Shown here: positions 17,715-27,983 of the stretch, piece by piece | Layout: each line of letters opens with the position of its first letter | Numbering within the stretch: position 1 is the first letter of the stretch | Origin: JACMQX01 sp040385105 | Lineage (GTDB): Bacteria > Pseudomonadota > Gammaproteobacteria > Burkholderiales > Burkholderiaceae_C | Assembly: GCA_040385105.1 (NCBI GenBank) | Contig: JAZKHY010000028.1 | Location: forward strand, 1-64,000 | Direction of reading: 5' to 3' | Length of the DNA: 64,000 nucleotides | The notes under the pieces: generated by a model | Database searches by the model: none | Seen by the model: only the letters and a program-made list of their open reading frames with translations | Told to the model about the DNA's origin: nothing | Translations under genes and position numbers: made by a program

Positions 17715-18446
17715 ATGGTTCAACCCAAAGCACTGATTCAGGCTTCGCTGGAAGGCGGGCGGGATCTGTTGCGCCCGCCTTCCAGCCGCCCCGAACTTGA
17801 CGGCGAGCCGCCCCGTTCGCCGGTCATGGTGCCGATCCGCTCGCTGGGCCCGTCGCACCGCGAACGCATTGCCGGCCACCTACTGGCGCTGCAGGACCAC
17901 GACCGCTACCTGCGCTTTGGCTACGCCGCGAGCGACGAGCAGGTCAAGCGCTATGTCGAGGGCCTGGACTTTGACCGCGACGACATCTTCGGCATCTACA
18001 ACCGGCGCCTGGAGCTCATTGCCATGGCCCACCTGGCGTTCTCGGTGGACCCATCGTGCAAGTCCTGCGCGGAGTTTGGCGTGTCCGTCCTCAGCCATGC
18101 GCGGGGCCGGGGCTATGGCGCCCGCCTGTTTGACCGCGCCGTCATGCATGCACGCAACGAAGGCGTCTCCATGATGTTCATCCATGCGCTGAGCGAGAAC
18201 ACCGCCATGCTCAAGATTGCCCGCAACGCCGGCGCCGTGGTCGAGCGTGACGGCTCCGAGAGCGAGGCTTACCTCAAGCTGCCCGCCGCCACGCTGGACA
18301 GCCGCGTCAGCGAGATGGTGGAGGACCAGTTCGCCGAGGTGGACTACCGCCTGAAAGTCCAGGCCAAGCAGTTCTGGGACTTTCTTTCGGGCGTGCAGGA
18401 AGTGCGCCGCGGCGTGCGTGAGGCACGCCAGAAATCCTCACCCTGA
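17715..18446 (+). CDS. GNAT-family N-acetyltransferase
   Basis: A 243-aa protein with a central GNAT fold. The acetyl-CoA pyrophosphate-binding motif reads RGRGYGARLFDRAV at about residues 132-145, preceded by the EFGVSVLSHA beta strand. The first 35 residues and the last 50 are outside the domain; the C-terminus looks helical and charged. The substrate is unknown. No ribosome-binding site precedes the ATG at 17715, and a TATATT hexamer lies just seven bases upstream, so the message could be leaderless or the true start could be the ATG at residue 38. Confidence 0.8.
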   Translation: MVQPKALIQASLEGGRDLLRPPSSRPELDGEPPRSPVMVPIRSLGPSHRERIAGHLLALQDHDRYLRFGYAASDEQVKRYVEGLDFDRDDIFGIYNRRLELIAMAHLAFSVDPSCKSCAEFGVSVLSHARGRGYGARLFDRAVMHARNEGVSMMFIHALSENTAMLKIARNAGAVVERDGSESEAYLKLPAATLDSRVSEMVEDQFAEVDYRLKVQAKQFWDFLSGVQEVRRGVREARQKSSP

Positions 18447-18514
18447 AGCCGCCCCGGGTCGCGGCTGTGCCGTGTCACGGCAATCCGCTATCCTTGAGGC
18501 TTCGCAACAACCGC

Positions 18515-19411
18515 ATGTCCTGCACACCCAAGGCCGTGTCAGACCCGCACCCTGCGCGCACTTCCGAAAAGGAAGACAAGCGCACCTTTCTCCAGAAAGT
18601 AGCCGAGTTCATCCACCCCGGGCCGGACTCGAAGGATGAACTGATCGAAACCCTCGTCGATGCCGAAGACAACCAGGTCATCGGCGCCGAGTCGCGCGTC
18701 ATGCTCGAAGGCGTGATCCGCATGGCCGACATGACGGCGGGTGACGTCATGGTCGCGGCGCCGCGCATGGACCTGATCAACATCGATGCGCCGTTCGACG
18801 AACTCCTGCACCTGGTGATCGACACGGCGCACTCGCGCTTCCCGGTGTTCGAGGGCGAGCGGGAGAACATCATCGGTATCCTGATGGCCAAGGACCTGCT
18901 CAAGCTGCAGCGCGCGCCGGAGCTCAACATCCGCGCCCTGTTGCGTCCCGCCGTCTTCGTGCCGGAGAGCAAGGGCCTGAACGACCTGCTGCGCGACTTC
19001 CGCGGCAACCGCAACCACCTGGCCATCGTGATCGACGAGTTCGGCCGCGTGGCGGGCCTCATCACCATCGAGGACGTGCTCGAACAGATCGTCGGCGAGA
19101 TCGAGGACGAATTCGACATCGCCGAAGACGAAGGCGACATCTTCGGCCTGGCCGACCACACCTACCGCGTGAGCGGCGACACCTCCATCGAACGCGTCAA
19201 CGAAGCTTTCGGCGTGACCCTGGCGCGCAGCGACGACGAGAACCAGTTCGACACCATCGGCGGCCTCGTCGCCCACGAGATGGGCCATGTGCCCAAGCGG
19301 GGCGAAAGCTACGTGCTGGCCGGGCTGAACTTCATCGTGCTGCACACGAAGGGCGGCGCGGTGAAGTGGTTCCGCGTTTCGCCCGTGGCCGACAAAGACC
19401 CGACCGGCTGA
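18515..19411 (+). CDS. corC: CorC/HlyC-family CBS-domain protein
   Basis: 298 aa with two CBS domains (VMVAAPRMDLINIDAPFDEL to about residue 130; LAIVIDEFGRVAGLITIEDVLEQIVGEIEDE to about residue 190) and the C-terminal CorC_HlyC domain (TIGGLVAHEMGHVPKRGE). The family is tied to magnesium/cobalt efflux and membrane ion homeostasis. The start at 18515 gives the normal N-terminus; an upstream ATG at 18467 adds atypical residues. Its stop overlaps the lnt start by one base (TGATG), the conserved corC-lnt pairing of proteobacteria. Confidence 0.92.
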   Translation: MSCTPKAVSDPHPARTSEKEDKRTFLQKVAEFIHPGPDSKDELIETLVDAEDNQVIGAESRVMLEGVIRMADMTAGDVMVAAPRMDLINIDAPFDELLHLVIDTAHSRFPVFEGERENIIGILMAKDLLKLQRAPELNIRALLRPAVFVPESKGLNDLLRDFRGNRNHLAIVIDEFGRVAGLITIEDVLEQIVGEIEDEFDIAEDEGDIFGLADHTYRVSGDTSIERVNEAFGVTLARSDDENQFDTIGGLVAHEMGHVPKRGESYVLAGLNFIVLHTKGGAVKWFRVSPVADKDPTG

Positions 19412-20985
19412 TGCGCCTGCCTGCCCAGCTTGCCATCGCGCTGCTGGCGGGTCTGGCGCACGCACTCTCGATTGCCGAACCCTGGAGCGGGCGGCCACTG
19501 TGGTGGCTGCAGCTGCTGTCGCTCGGCGTGCTGGCCTGGCTACTCACGACGCTTCGCGATGCCAGCGCTTCCCCGCGCCATGCGGCCTGGCTGGGCCTGG
19601 CATTCGGCACGGCATGGCTGGCTGCGACCTGGTGGTGGCTCTTCATCTCGCTGCACACCTATGGCGGCCTGAACCCTGCGCTGGCGGTGCTGGCAATTGT
19701 GGGGCTGGCCGCATTCCTCTCGCTGTACTGCGCCGCCGCCAGCGCGGCCTTCGTCTGGCTTGCACCTTCCAGCGCCACAGGCCGTGCTGCGCTGTTTGCT
19801 GCCCTCTGGCTTCTCGAAGAGCTGATGCGGGCGGTCTGGTTCACAGGTTTCCCCTGGGGCGCTGCGGGCTATGCGCATGTGGACGGCCCGCTGGCCGGCC
19901 TGGCGCCGCAGGTGGGTGTCTGGGGCATCACGGCATTTGCGGCCTTCTCGGCAATGGCGCTGGCCCAGCTGGTCTCGCGTCCGTTGGCCTGGCGGGCACG
20001 TCTGGCAGGCGGCGCTGTACTGGCCGCCCTGTGGGGATGGCTGGCCGTCGGGTCGCTGTGCCTGGGCAATGGCTGCATCACAGCGCTGGCGCACGACCCG
20101 CAGAGCGCCGGCCGCCTCAAGGTCACGCTGTTGCAGGGCAACATCCCGCAGGACGAGAAGTTCCAGCCCGGCTCCGGCATACCGCTGGCCCTGGGCTGGT
20201 ACCGCGAGCAGATCCTCGCTGCAGGCGGGGACCTTGTCGTTGCACCGGAAACGGCCATCCCGCTGCTGCCGCAGCAGTTGCCGGAAGGCTATGTGGCCGC
20301 GCTGGAAGCGCGCTTCGCCACAGGCCGCCAGGCCCTGCTCGTGGGGATCCCGCTGGGTGACTTCAAGCAGGGCTATTCCAACTCGGCCATCGGCCTCAGG
20401 CCGGGACTCGCCGCCCCCTACGTCTACAGCAAGCACCACCTGGTGCCCTTCGGTGAATTCATCCCGCCGCTGTTCCGCTGGTTCACCGAACTCATGAACA
20501 TCCCGCTGGGCGACTTCAATCGCGGTGGTTTGGGCCAGCCATCGTTCGACTGGCAAGGCCAGCGCCTTGCGCCCAACATCTGCTATGAGGATCTCTTCGG
20601 CGAGGAGATCGCGGCGGGCTTTGCCGATGCGCAGGCCGCGCCCACCATCCTCGTGAACCTGAGCAACATCGGGTGGTTCGGCGACTCGGTGGCCATCGAC
20701 CAGCACCTGCTGATCTCGCGCATGCGTGCGCTGGAGTTCGACAGGCCGATGATCCGGGCCACCAACACAGGAGCCACTGTCATCATTGACCGGCGGGGAC
20801 GCGTCACGCACGCGCTGCCGCGCCATACGCGCGGCGTGCTGGTGGGCGAGGTTGAAGGCCGTTACGGCATCACGCCGTTTGCCTGGTGGGCATCACGCTT
20901 TGGTGTATGGCCGCTGTGGGGTATTGGGCTGCTGGCCTTGGCCCTGGCCTGGCTGGCGCGGCGGCGCAGCGTGCCAGGCGGCTGA
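19411..20985 (+). CDS. lnt: Apolipoprotein N-acyltransferase
   Basis: A 524-aa inner-membrane enzyme that adds the third acyl chain to lipoproteins. About six to seven hydrophobic helices span the first 215 residues. The periplasmic nitrilase domain carries the triad Glu280 (VVAPETAIPLLP), Lys341 (YSKHHLVPFGEF) and Cys391 (PNICYEDLFGE). A final helix is at the C-terminus. The ATG overlaps the corC stop, which decides the start. Translational coupling to corC is likely. Confidence 0.97.
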   Translation: MRLPAQLAIALLAGLAHALSIAEPWSGRPLWWLQLLSLGVLAWLLTTLRDASASPRHAAWLGLAFGTAWLAATWWWLFISLHTYGGLNPALAVLAIVGLAAFLSLYCAAASAAFVWLAPSSATGRAALFAALWLLEELMRAVWFTGFPWGAAGYAHVDGPLAGLAPQVGVWGITAFAAFSAMALAQLVSRPLAWRARLAGGAVLAALWGWLAVGSLCLGNGCITALAHDPQSAGRLKVTLLQGNIPQDEKFQPGSGIPLALGWYREQILAAGGDLVVAPETAIPLLPQQLPEGYVAALEARFATGRQALLVGIPLGDFKQGYSNSAIGLRPGLAAPYVYSKHHLVPFGEFIPPLFRWFTELMNIPLGDFNRGGLGQPSFDWQGQRLAPNICYEDLFGEEIAAGFADAQAAPTILVNLSNIGWFGDSVAIDQHLLISRMRALEFDRPMIRATNTGATVIIDRRGRVTHALPRHTRGVLVGEVEGRYGITPFAWWASRFGVWPLWGIGLLALALAWLARRRSVPGG

Positions 20986-20996
20986 ATAGCCGGAGT

Positions 20997-21875
20997 TCAG
21001 GTGTGCGCAAGGCGCGCATCCTTGCGCCGCCAGAGCAGGGCCAGGCTCATGCCCGAGACGATGTGCCACATGCCCCAGAGGCTGGCCACGATCACCATGC
21101 CCAGGTCGCTGTTGAACTGCACAGCAATGATGCCCAGGGCGAGGCCCGAGTTCTGCATGCCGCCCTCGATCATCACGGCGCGCCGGTCGCGCTCGCTCAC
21201 GCCTAGGGCGACGCTGGCGGCCCAGCCGCAGAACAGGCCGAAGGCGTTGTGCAGCACCACGATGAGCAGCATCGGCAGCAAGCCGAGGGTGAGCAACTGC
21301 CGCTCCTTGATCAACCCCAGGACAATGAATGCCAGCAGCGCCATCAGCGAGAAGTTGCCCAGCGGCTTCTGGATCCTTGCAGTCAGCTCTGGCAGCTTGT
21401 GCGCAAACAGCAGCCCCAGTGTCATCGGGATGGCCAGCAGCACCAGCAGGCTGACCCAGATGGCGGAAGCGTCGATGTCCAGGGTGCGCAGCCAGCCCGC
21501 GGTGACCGGGTTGGCCGACACCATCCAGCTGAAGTTCAGGGGCGTCAGCACCAGCGCCATCAGCGCGGCCACGGCCGACACGCTGACCGACAGGGCGGTG
21601 TTGCCCCGGCCGAAATGCGTCACCACATTGCTCAGCGACCCGCCCGGGCATGACGCGACCAGGATCATCGCCGCCTCCACATTGGGCGGCAGGTCCAGCA
21701 GCATCGTGGCAACCCAGGTGCCCACCGGCAGCAGGATGAATTGCGGAATCAGCCCGCAGATCACCGCCCGGGGCGTCTGCGCGACGCGCTGGAAGTCGGC
21801 CAGCTTCAGCTCCAGCGCCACCGAAAAAACCATGGTGGCAAGCACCAGGCTCAGGACCAGTTGTTGTGCGGACAT
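20997..21875 (-). CDS. Bile acid:sodium symporter (BASS) family transporter
   Basis: A 292-aa membrane protein with about nine to ten hydrophobic helices. The SCPGGSLSNVVTHFGRGNTALSV region carries the crossover and ion-binding motif of the BASS family (CPGGxxSN), and the second repeat has EGGMQNSGLALGI. The family imports organic anions such as bile acids, pyruvate or pantoate with Na+; the substrate here is unknown. GAGGAG lies seven bases before the ATG. It is convergent with lnt and divergent from glyQ, so it is transcribed alone. Confidence 0.9.
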   Translation of the reverse strand: MSAQQLVLSLVLATMVFSVALELKLADFQRVAQTPRAVICGLIPQFILLPVGTWVATMLLDLPPNVEAAMILVASCPGGSLSNVVTHFGRGNTALSVSVSAVAALMALVLTPLNFSWMVSANPVTAGWLRTLDIDASAIWVSLLVLLAIPMTLGLLFAHKLPELTARIQKPLGNFSLMALLAFIVLGLIKERQLLTLGLLPMLLIVVLHNAFGLFCGWAASVALGVSERDRRAVMIEGGMQNSGLALGIIAVQFNSDLGMVIVASLWGMWHIVSGMSLALLWRRKDARLAHT

Positions 21876-22011
21876 CAGGGTTCTCCTCGCCCGCCAAGGT
21901 TAAACCACAAAGGCGCGCGCGAATGGCCCGTAAAATCAAGGGTTTACGCGGGTCATGGCCCGCCTTTGCTTTCCAGCAGGACGGTCCTGCGGCTGCCTGC
22001 CAAACCAATCT

Positions 22012-22917
<906 letters not shown>

Positions 22918-22920
22918 AAC

Positions 22921-25047
22921 ATGACCACGCAGAACCTTCTTGTTGAATTGTTTGTGGAAGAGCTGCCGCCCAAGGCATTGCGCAAACTGGGCGACGCCTT
23001 CGCGGGCGCGCTGTTCGAGCAGCTCAAGGTGCAGGGCCTGACGGCAGAGGGCTCGAAACTCGCGAGCTTTGCCTCGCCGCGCCGGCTGGCCGCGCATGTC
23101 ACGGCTGTCAGTGCCAGCGCGGCCGACAAGGCTGTCTCGCAGAAGCTGATGCCGGTGAGCGTGGGGCTGGATGCGTCCGGCAACGCGACACCTGCCCTGC
23201 TGAAAAAGCTGCAGGCACTGGGTGCCGATGCGTCAGCCGTGCCCGGCCTCAAGCGCGCACCCGACGGCAGGGCCGAGGCGCTGTTCTACGACAGCACCGT
23301 CAAGGGCGCGACGCTGGCCGAAGGCCTGCAGAAAGCACTGGCCGAGAGCATCGCGAAACTCCCGATCCCCAAGGTCATGAGCTACCAGCTGGAAAGCGGC
23401 TGTGAACTGCCCGGCTGGAGCAGCGTGAGCTTCGTGCGGCCGGCCCATTCGCTGGTGGCGTTGCATGGCAGCGACGTCGTGCCGGTCGAGGCGCTGGGGC
23501 TGAAGGCCGGCAACTCAACGCAAGGCCACCGCTTTGAAGCCGCCGTGTCACCTGTCGTTCTGGAAAATGCCGACAGCTATGCCGCAACGCTGGAGAAAGA
23601 CGGTGCCGTGATCGCAGGTTTTGCCGAGCGCAAGGCCATGATTGCCGCGCAGCTTGCCGATGCGGCTGCGAAGGCCGGCAATGGCGCAAAGCCGGTGGAA
23701 GACGACGCCCTGCTTGACGAAGTCACTGCGCTGGTCGAGCGCCCCAGCGTGCTCATCTGCGAGTTCGAGAAGGAGTTCCTGGAAGTCCCGCAGGAATGCC
23801 TCATCCTCACGATGAAGGCCAACCAGAAGTACTTCCCGCTGCTCGATGCGCAGGGCCGGCTGACCAACAGGTTCCTCGTGGTCAGCAACATCAGTCCTGA
23901 CGATGCGAGCGCGGTCATCGGCGGCAACGAGCGGGTGGTGCGCCCGCGCCTGGCCGACGCGAAATTCTTTTTTGACCAGGACCGCAGGAAGACGCTGGAG
24001 TCGCGCGTCGCGGGCCTGGCCAAGGTGGTGTATCACAACAAGCTCGGCACACAGGGCGAGCGTGTGGAGCGCGTGCGCGCCATCGCGCGCGCCATCGGCC
24101 AGCAACTGGGCGGCGACGCGCTTGCGGAGGCGGCAGACACGGCGGCGCAGCTGGCCAAGGCCGATCTGGTGACCGACATGGTCGGCGAGTTCCCCGAGCT
24201 GCAGGGCATCATGGGCGGCTACTATGCGCGCCACGATGGCCTGTCTGAAGACATCGCCTTCGCCATCGAAGACCACTACAAGCCGCGCTTTGCCGGCGAT
24301 GCACTGCCGCGCAACCCGGTTGGCATCGTGGTTGCGCTGGCCGACAAGCTGGAAACCCTGGCGGGCATGTTCGGCATCGGCAACCTGCCCACCGGCGACA
24401 AGGATCCTTTCGCGCTGCGCCGCCATGCGCTGGGCGTCGCACGCATGCTGGTCGAAGGCAGGCTGGCCCTGCATTTCCATGAACTGACGAGACTGGCCTT
24501 CGGTGCGTTCGCGCCGGGCCTGCTGCAGGACCGCGCCACCGAGCTGGACGAATTCCTGGTCGAGCGCCTCAAGGGCTACCTCAGGGATGGCGGTTACTCG
24601 GCGGCCGAAGTTGATGCGGCCATCTATGCGCAGAAACTGGGAACCTGGTCCACCATTCCCATGCGCCTGGCAGCAGTGCGCGCCTTCGCCTCGCTGCCTG
24701 AGGCGCCGGCGCTGGCGGCGGCCAACAAGCGCATCGGCAACATCCTGAAGAAGGCGCCCGAGGCCCATGCCCACGTCAGCGAGGTCCTGCTGACCGAGCT
24801 GGCCGAAAAGACGCTCTACGAAGTCATGCAGAGAGTCGAGCCCGAGGCGCAGGCCCAGTTCGACGCCGGCGACTACACCGCGTCGCTGCAGACCCTGGCG
24901 GTGCTGCGCGGGCCGGTGGATGCCTTCTTTGACGATGTCATGGTCAACGTCGAGGCAGCAGACGTACGGCTCAACCGCCTGGGCCTGCTGGCGACGCTGC
25001 ATGCCGCCATGAACCGCGTGGCAGACCTGTCGCGCCTCGCGGCATAG
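22921..25047 (+). CDS. glyS: Glycyl-tRNA synthetase beta subunit
   Basis: A 708-aa tRNA-binding subunit pairing with GlyQ. It begins LLVELFVEELPPKALRKLGDAF, the family start, carries VPQECLILTMKANQKYFPLLD and the KADLVTDMVGEFPELQGIMG HD-like segment, and ends in an anticodon-binding region. Full length for the family. Three bases separate it from glyQ and 41 bases from gmhB. Confidence 0.98.
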   Translation: MTTQNLLVELFVEELPPKALRKLGDAFAGALFEQLKVQGLTAEGSKLASFASPRRLAAHVTAVSASAADKAVSQKLMPVSVGLDASGNATPALLKKLQALGADASAVPGLKRAPDGRAEALFYDSTVKGATLAEGLQKALAESIAKLPIPKVMSYQLESGCELPGWSSVSFVRPAHSLVALHGSDVVPVEALGLKAGNSTQGHRFEAAVSPVVLENADSYAATLEKDGAVIAGFAERKAMIAAQLADAAAKAGNGAKPVEDDALLDEVTALVERPSVLICEFEKEFLEVPQECLILTMKANQKYFPLLDAQGRLTNRFLVVSNISPDDASAVIGGNERVVRPRLADAKFFFDQDRRKTLESRVAGLAKVVYHNKLGTQGERVERVRAIARAIGQQLGGDALAEAADTAAQLAKADLVTDMVGEFPELQGIMGGYYARHDGLSEDIAFAIEDHYKPRFAGDALPRNPVGIVVALADKLETLAGMFGIGNLPTGDKDPFALRRHALGVARMLVEGRLALHFHELTRLAFGAFAPGLLQDRATELDEFLVERLKGYLRDGGYSAAEVDAAIYAQKLGTWSTIPMRLAAVRAFASLPEAPALAAANKRIGNILKKAPEAHAHVSEVLLTELAEKTLYEVMQRVEPEAQAQFDAGDYTASLQTLAVLRGPVDAFFDDVMVNVEAADVRLNRLGLLATLHAAMNRVADLSRLAA

Positions 25048-25088
25048 CCAACCACAACCGCACATCCGGAAAAGCAGGCCCTGCACTC

Positions 25089-25664
25089 ATGAAACTCGTC
25101 ATCCTCGACCGCGACGGCACGATCAACGTTGACAGCGACGAGTTCATCAAGTCGCCCGAGGAATGGGTCGCGCTGCCGGGCGCGCTGGAGGCCATCGCGC
25201 GGCTCAACCATGCGGGCTGGCACGTCGTCATTGCCTCCAACCAGTCGGGCCTGGGCCGCGGCCTGTTTGACGTGGTGTCGCTCAATGCCATCCACAGCAA
25301 GATGCACAAGGCGCTGGCCGCCGCCGGCGGGCGCGTGGATGCGGTGTTCTATTGCCCCCACACGCCGGAAGACGGCTGCCATTGCCGCAAGCCGCAGGCC
25401 GGCCTGTTCGAGCAGATCGGCGAGCGCATGGGTGTGGACCTCAAGGGTGTGCCCACCGTCGGCGACAGCCTGCGCGACCTGCAGGCAGGCGCGGCCGTGG
25501 GATGCGACCCGCATTTCGTCTTTACCGGAAAGGGCGCGCAGTTTGCCGGCAAGCCCCTGCCGGCCGATTTCCCGCCCGGAACCCAGGTCCACCAGGACCT
25601 GGCCTCCTTTGCCGACTTCCTTCTCACCAGCGAGGCGCGGATCAAGCCCGCCCCAGCCCCCTGA
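25089..25664 (+). CDS. gmhB: D-glycero-beta-D-manno-heptose 1,7-bisphosphate 7-phosphatase
   Basis: A 191-aa HAD phosphatase acting in ADP-heptose synthesis for the lipopolysaccharide core. It has HAD motif I (LVILDRDGTIN with the two Asp), motif II (VIASNQSGLGRG), the zinc-binding loop CPHTPEDGCHCRKP with Cys/His ligands specific to GmhB, and motif III/IV (VPTVGDSLRDLQAG). Its stop lies 5 bases before plsC, consistent with one envelope-biogenesis operon after glyQS. Confidence 0.95.
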   Translation: MKLVILDRDGTINVDSDEFIKSPEEWVALPGALEAIARLNHAGWHVVIASNQSGLGRGLFDVVSLNAIHSKMHKALAAAGGRVDAVFYCPHTPEDGCHCRKPQAGLFEQIGERMGVDLKGVPTVGDSLRDLQAGAAVGCDPHFVFTGKGAQFAGKPLPADFPPGTQVHQDLASFADFLLTSEARIKPAPAP

Positions 25665-25669
25665 CGCCG

Positions 25670-26404
25670 ATGAACCTGATCCGCTCCCTCCTGCATGCCC
25701 TGCTGATGCTCGTCACCGTCGTCCCGTGGGGCATCTGGATGGTGACGGCCTCGATCTGGTCCAACGGTGAACAGATGTACTGGAAGGCCGCGCGCTGGCT
25801 GGGCTGGCAGATCGACGGCGCACGCACGCTGCTGGGCATCGAGGTGCGGCTGTCCGGCATGGAGAACCTTCCTACCGGCAAGACCAGCCCGGCCATCCTG
25901 CTGGTCAAGCACCAGTCCACGTTTGAGACCTTCCTGATGCCGACGATCATGCCGCACCCGCTGGCCTACGTCTTCAAGAAGGAGCTGATCTACGTGCCGT
26001 TCTTCGGCTGGGCCATGGGGCGCATGGACATGATCCACATCGACCGGGGCCTGCGCGCGCAAGCCTTCAACAAGGTCGTGGCGCAGGGCAAGCGGCTGCT
26101 GGCGCAAGGCATCTGGGTCATCATGTTCCCGGAAGGCACGCGCATCCCGCGCGGCCAGAAGGGCGTCTACAAGACGGGCGGCACGCGACTGGCTGTCGAG
26201 ACCGGCGCGCCGGTCATCCCCATCGCGGTCACGTCCGCGAAGGTCTGGCCGCGCAAGGCCTTCATCAAGCGGCCGGGGGTGGTGGACGTGTCCATCGGCA
26301 AGCCCATCCCCAGCGAGGGCCGGCAGCCGGAGGAACTCATGCGCGAGGTCGAGGCATGGATCGAAGCCGAAATGCGCCGCCTCGATCCGGACGCATATCG
26401 GTAA
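25670..26404 (+). CDS. plsC: 1-acyl-sn-glycerol-3-phosphate acyltransferase
   Basis: 244 aa. One N-terminal hydrophobic segment (about 8-30) anchors it at the membrane. The acyltransferase motifs are KHQSTFETF (His-x4-Glu where the classical motif has His-x4-Asp) and FPEGTRIPRG, with the later VIPIAV strand. It makes phosphatidic acid from lysophosphatidic acid. The ATG follows the gmhB stop by 5 bases. The Glu variant is, as I recall, common in betaproteobacterial PlsC proteins, so activity is expected. Confidence 0.92.
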   Translation: MNLIRSLLHALLMLVTVVPWGIWMVTASIWSNGEQMYWKAARWLGWQIDGARTLLGIEVRLSGMENLPTGKTSPAILLVKHQSTFETFLMPTIMPHPLAYVFKKELIYVPFFGWAMGRMDMIHIDRGLRAQAFNKVVAQGKRLLAQGIWVIMFPEGTRIPRGQKGVYKTGGTRLAVETGAPVIPIAVTSAKVWPRKAFIKRPGVVDVSIGKPIPSEGRQPEELMREVEAWIEAEMRRLDPDAYR

Positions 26405-26413
26405 ACTCCGGTC

Positions 26414-27355
26414 ATGCAGCGGCTCCTCCAGTTCACCCTCGACCTGTTCGACCCGCCGCCACCACCTGCTCCCGCCATCGCGCCAGTTCCCGCCGCAGCG
26501 CCCGCGAGCCCGCCTGCAGGGGCCAGCCGGCCTTCCGGCCCTCCGGCCGAATCCCTTTCAAACGTGCTGTCCCCCGCCGCATTCCGGCACCCGCGCGCCA
26601 ACCGCGAGGCCTTGCTCGGCGACTCCCTGGTGGCCTATGAATTCCGGCGTGGCAAGCGGCGCACCATCGGCTTTGTGGTGGGGCCCGAGGGTCTGGTGGT
26701 CAGCGCCCCCAAATGGGTGCCGCTGTATGAGGTGGACGCGGCCCTGCGCGAGAAGGCCGGCTGGATCGTCCGCAAGCTCGGCGAGGCGCGTGAGCGGCGC
26801 GAGCGCATGGAGTCGGCGCGCATTGAGTGGAAGGACGGCACCATCCTGCCGTTCCTGGGCGAGCAGGTGATCGTGGTGCTTGACCCGCGCCACGCCTTTG
26901 ACGCGGTGGGCGCCGTCCTGAACACCAACGAGGGCGCAGAAAACCTCACACTTGCGGGCGTGCCGCGGCTCACGCTGCATGTCGGCCTGCCGCATAGCGC
27001 GGCGCCGGCCCAGATCCGCGACGCGGTGCAGGCATGGCTCATGCGCCAGGCCAGGCGGGTGTTCACGGAGCGGCTTGACCATTTCGCCCCCATTCTTGGC
27101 GTGCAATGGCGCAAGCTGAGCCTGAGCAGCGCCGACACCCGGTGGGGCAGCGCCAGTGCCGACGGCTCGATACGGCTGAACTGGCGGCTGATTCATTTCC
27201 GTCAATCCGTCATCGACTATGTGGTGGCCCACGAGTTGAGCCACCTGCGCGTGATGGACCACAGCCCGCGGTTCTGGGACACCGTGCGCACCGTGGTGCC
27301 CGACTTCGCCGAGCTGCGCGGCCAGCTCAGGGATGATGCAGTACCCCGGTGGTAG
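26414..27355 (+). CDS. YgjP-like (DUF45/M48-type) zinc metallopeptidase
   Basis: 313 aa. The first 75 residues are Pro/Ala-rich (PPPPPAPAIAPVPAAAP) and probably disordered. The DUF45 domain follows, with TRWGSASADGSIRLNWRL and the zinc motif VVAHELSHLRVMDHSPRFW, where HELSH plus a downstream His would bind zinc. The family is usually listed as YgjP-like metallopeptidases of poorly known function. The ATG is 9 bases after plsC, suggesting the end of the glyQS-gmhB-plsC operon. Confidence 0.9.
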   Translation: MQRLLQFTLDLFDPPPPPAPAIAPVPAAAPASPPAGASRPSGPPAESLSNVLSPAAFRHPRANREALLGDSLVAYEFRRGKRRTIGFVVGPEGLVVSAPKWVPLYEVDAALREKAGWIVRKLGEARERRERMESARIEWKDGTILPFLGEQVIVVLDPRHAFDAVGAVLNTNEGAENLTLAGVPRLTLHVGLPHSAAPAQIRDAVQAWLMRQARRVFTERLDHFAPILGVQWRKLSLSSADTRWGSASADGSIRLNWRLIHFRQSVIDYVVAHELSHLRVMDHSPRFWDTVRTVVPDFAELRGQLRDDAVPRW

Positions 27356-27466
27356 TTACCCGACGCCGGGACAGGAGTACCATTCGACAATAACCGGGCA
27401 CTGTGGCAACATGAACCTGGGCATCAAGGAGCGGCGCTGAACCGTTGGGACGGGATACTGCACATC

Positions 27467-27910
27467 ATGAACGACAACACGATTCTTCTGGTTGAAGACA
27501 ATCCGGACCACCTGGAGTTGACGACGCTGACCCTGCGCGAAAACGGCCTGGCGGACAACATCGCCGTGGCGCGTGACGGCGTGGAGGCGCTTGACTACCT
27601 GTTCGGGCAGGGCGCGTTTGCCGGCCGGGACACGCGCAACCAGCCCAAGCTGGTGCTGCTGGACCTGAAGCTTCCGCGCCTGTCCGGGCTGGAAGTGCTC
27701 CAGCGTGTGCGCAGCGACCCCCGCACTTCCTTCATCCCGGTAGTCATCCTCACCTCGTCCAGCGAGGAGGAGGACATCATCGCCAGCTACCGGGAGGGCG
27801 CCAACAGCTTCGTGCGCAAGTCGGTCGATTTCGGCGAGTTCACCGAAAAGCTCCAGCATTTGCAGACCTACTGGCTCTCGGTGAACGAATCACGCCCCAC
27901 CGCCGGCTGA
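27467..27910 (+). CDS. Single-domain response regulator (Rcp1-like)
   Basis: A 147-aa stand-alone receiver. Acidic residues are in ILLVEDNPDHLEL, the phospho-acceptor is Asp66 (LVLLDLKLPRLSG), the Thr/Ser is in VVILTSSSEEED, and the conserved Lys is in FVRKSVDF. The extra loop FGQGAFAGRDTRNQPK is typical of receivers partnered with phytochrome-type kinases. The sensor kinase gene begins about 73 bases downstream, so this is its probable partner. The 111 bases upstream show no clear promoter. Confidence 0.92.
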   Translation: MNDNTILLVEDNPDHLELTTLTLRENGLADNIAVARDGVEALDYLFGQGAFAGRDTRNQPKLVLLDLKLPRLSGLEVLQRVRSDPRTSFIPVVILTSSSEEEDIIASYREGANSFVRKSVDFGEFTEKLQHLQTYWLSVNESRPTAG

Positions 27911-27931
27911 CCGCCACACGCTTTCATGCCG

Positions 27932-27957
27932 GCCCGGGCGTCCTGCATCGCCCGGGC
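27932..27957 (+). promoter_or_regulatory. GC-rich hairpin between receiver and kinase genes
   Basis: GCCCGGGCG (27932-27940) and CGCCCGGGC (27949-27957) form a perfect 9-bp stem with an 8-base loop in the gap between the response regulator stop and the kinase start. Only GGCGTTTG follows, without a T-tract, so it may attenuate or stabilise the transcript rather than terminate it. Confidence 0.45.
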
Positions 27958-27983
27958 GGCGTTTGATGACAGGGGTCGCAAAG

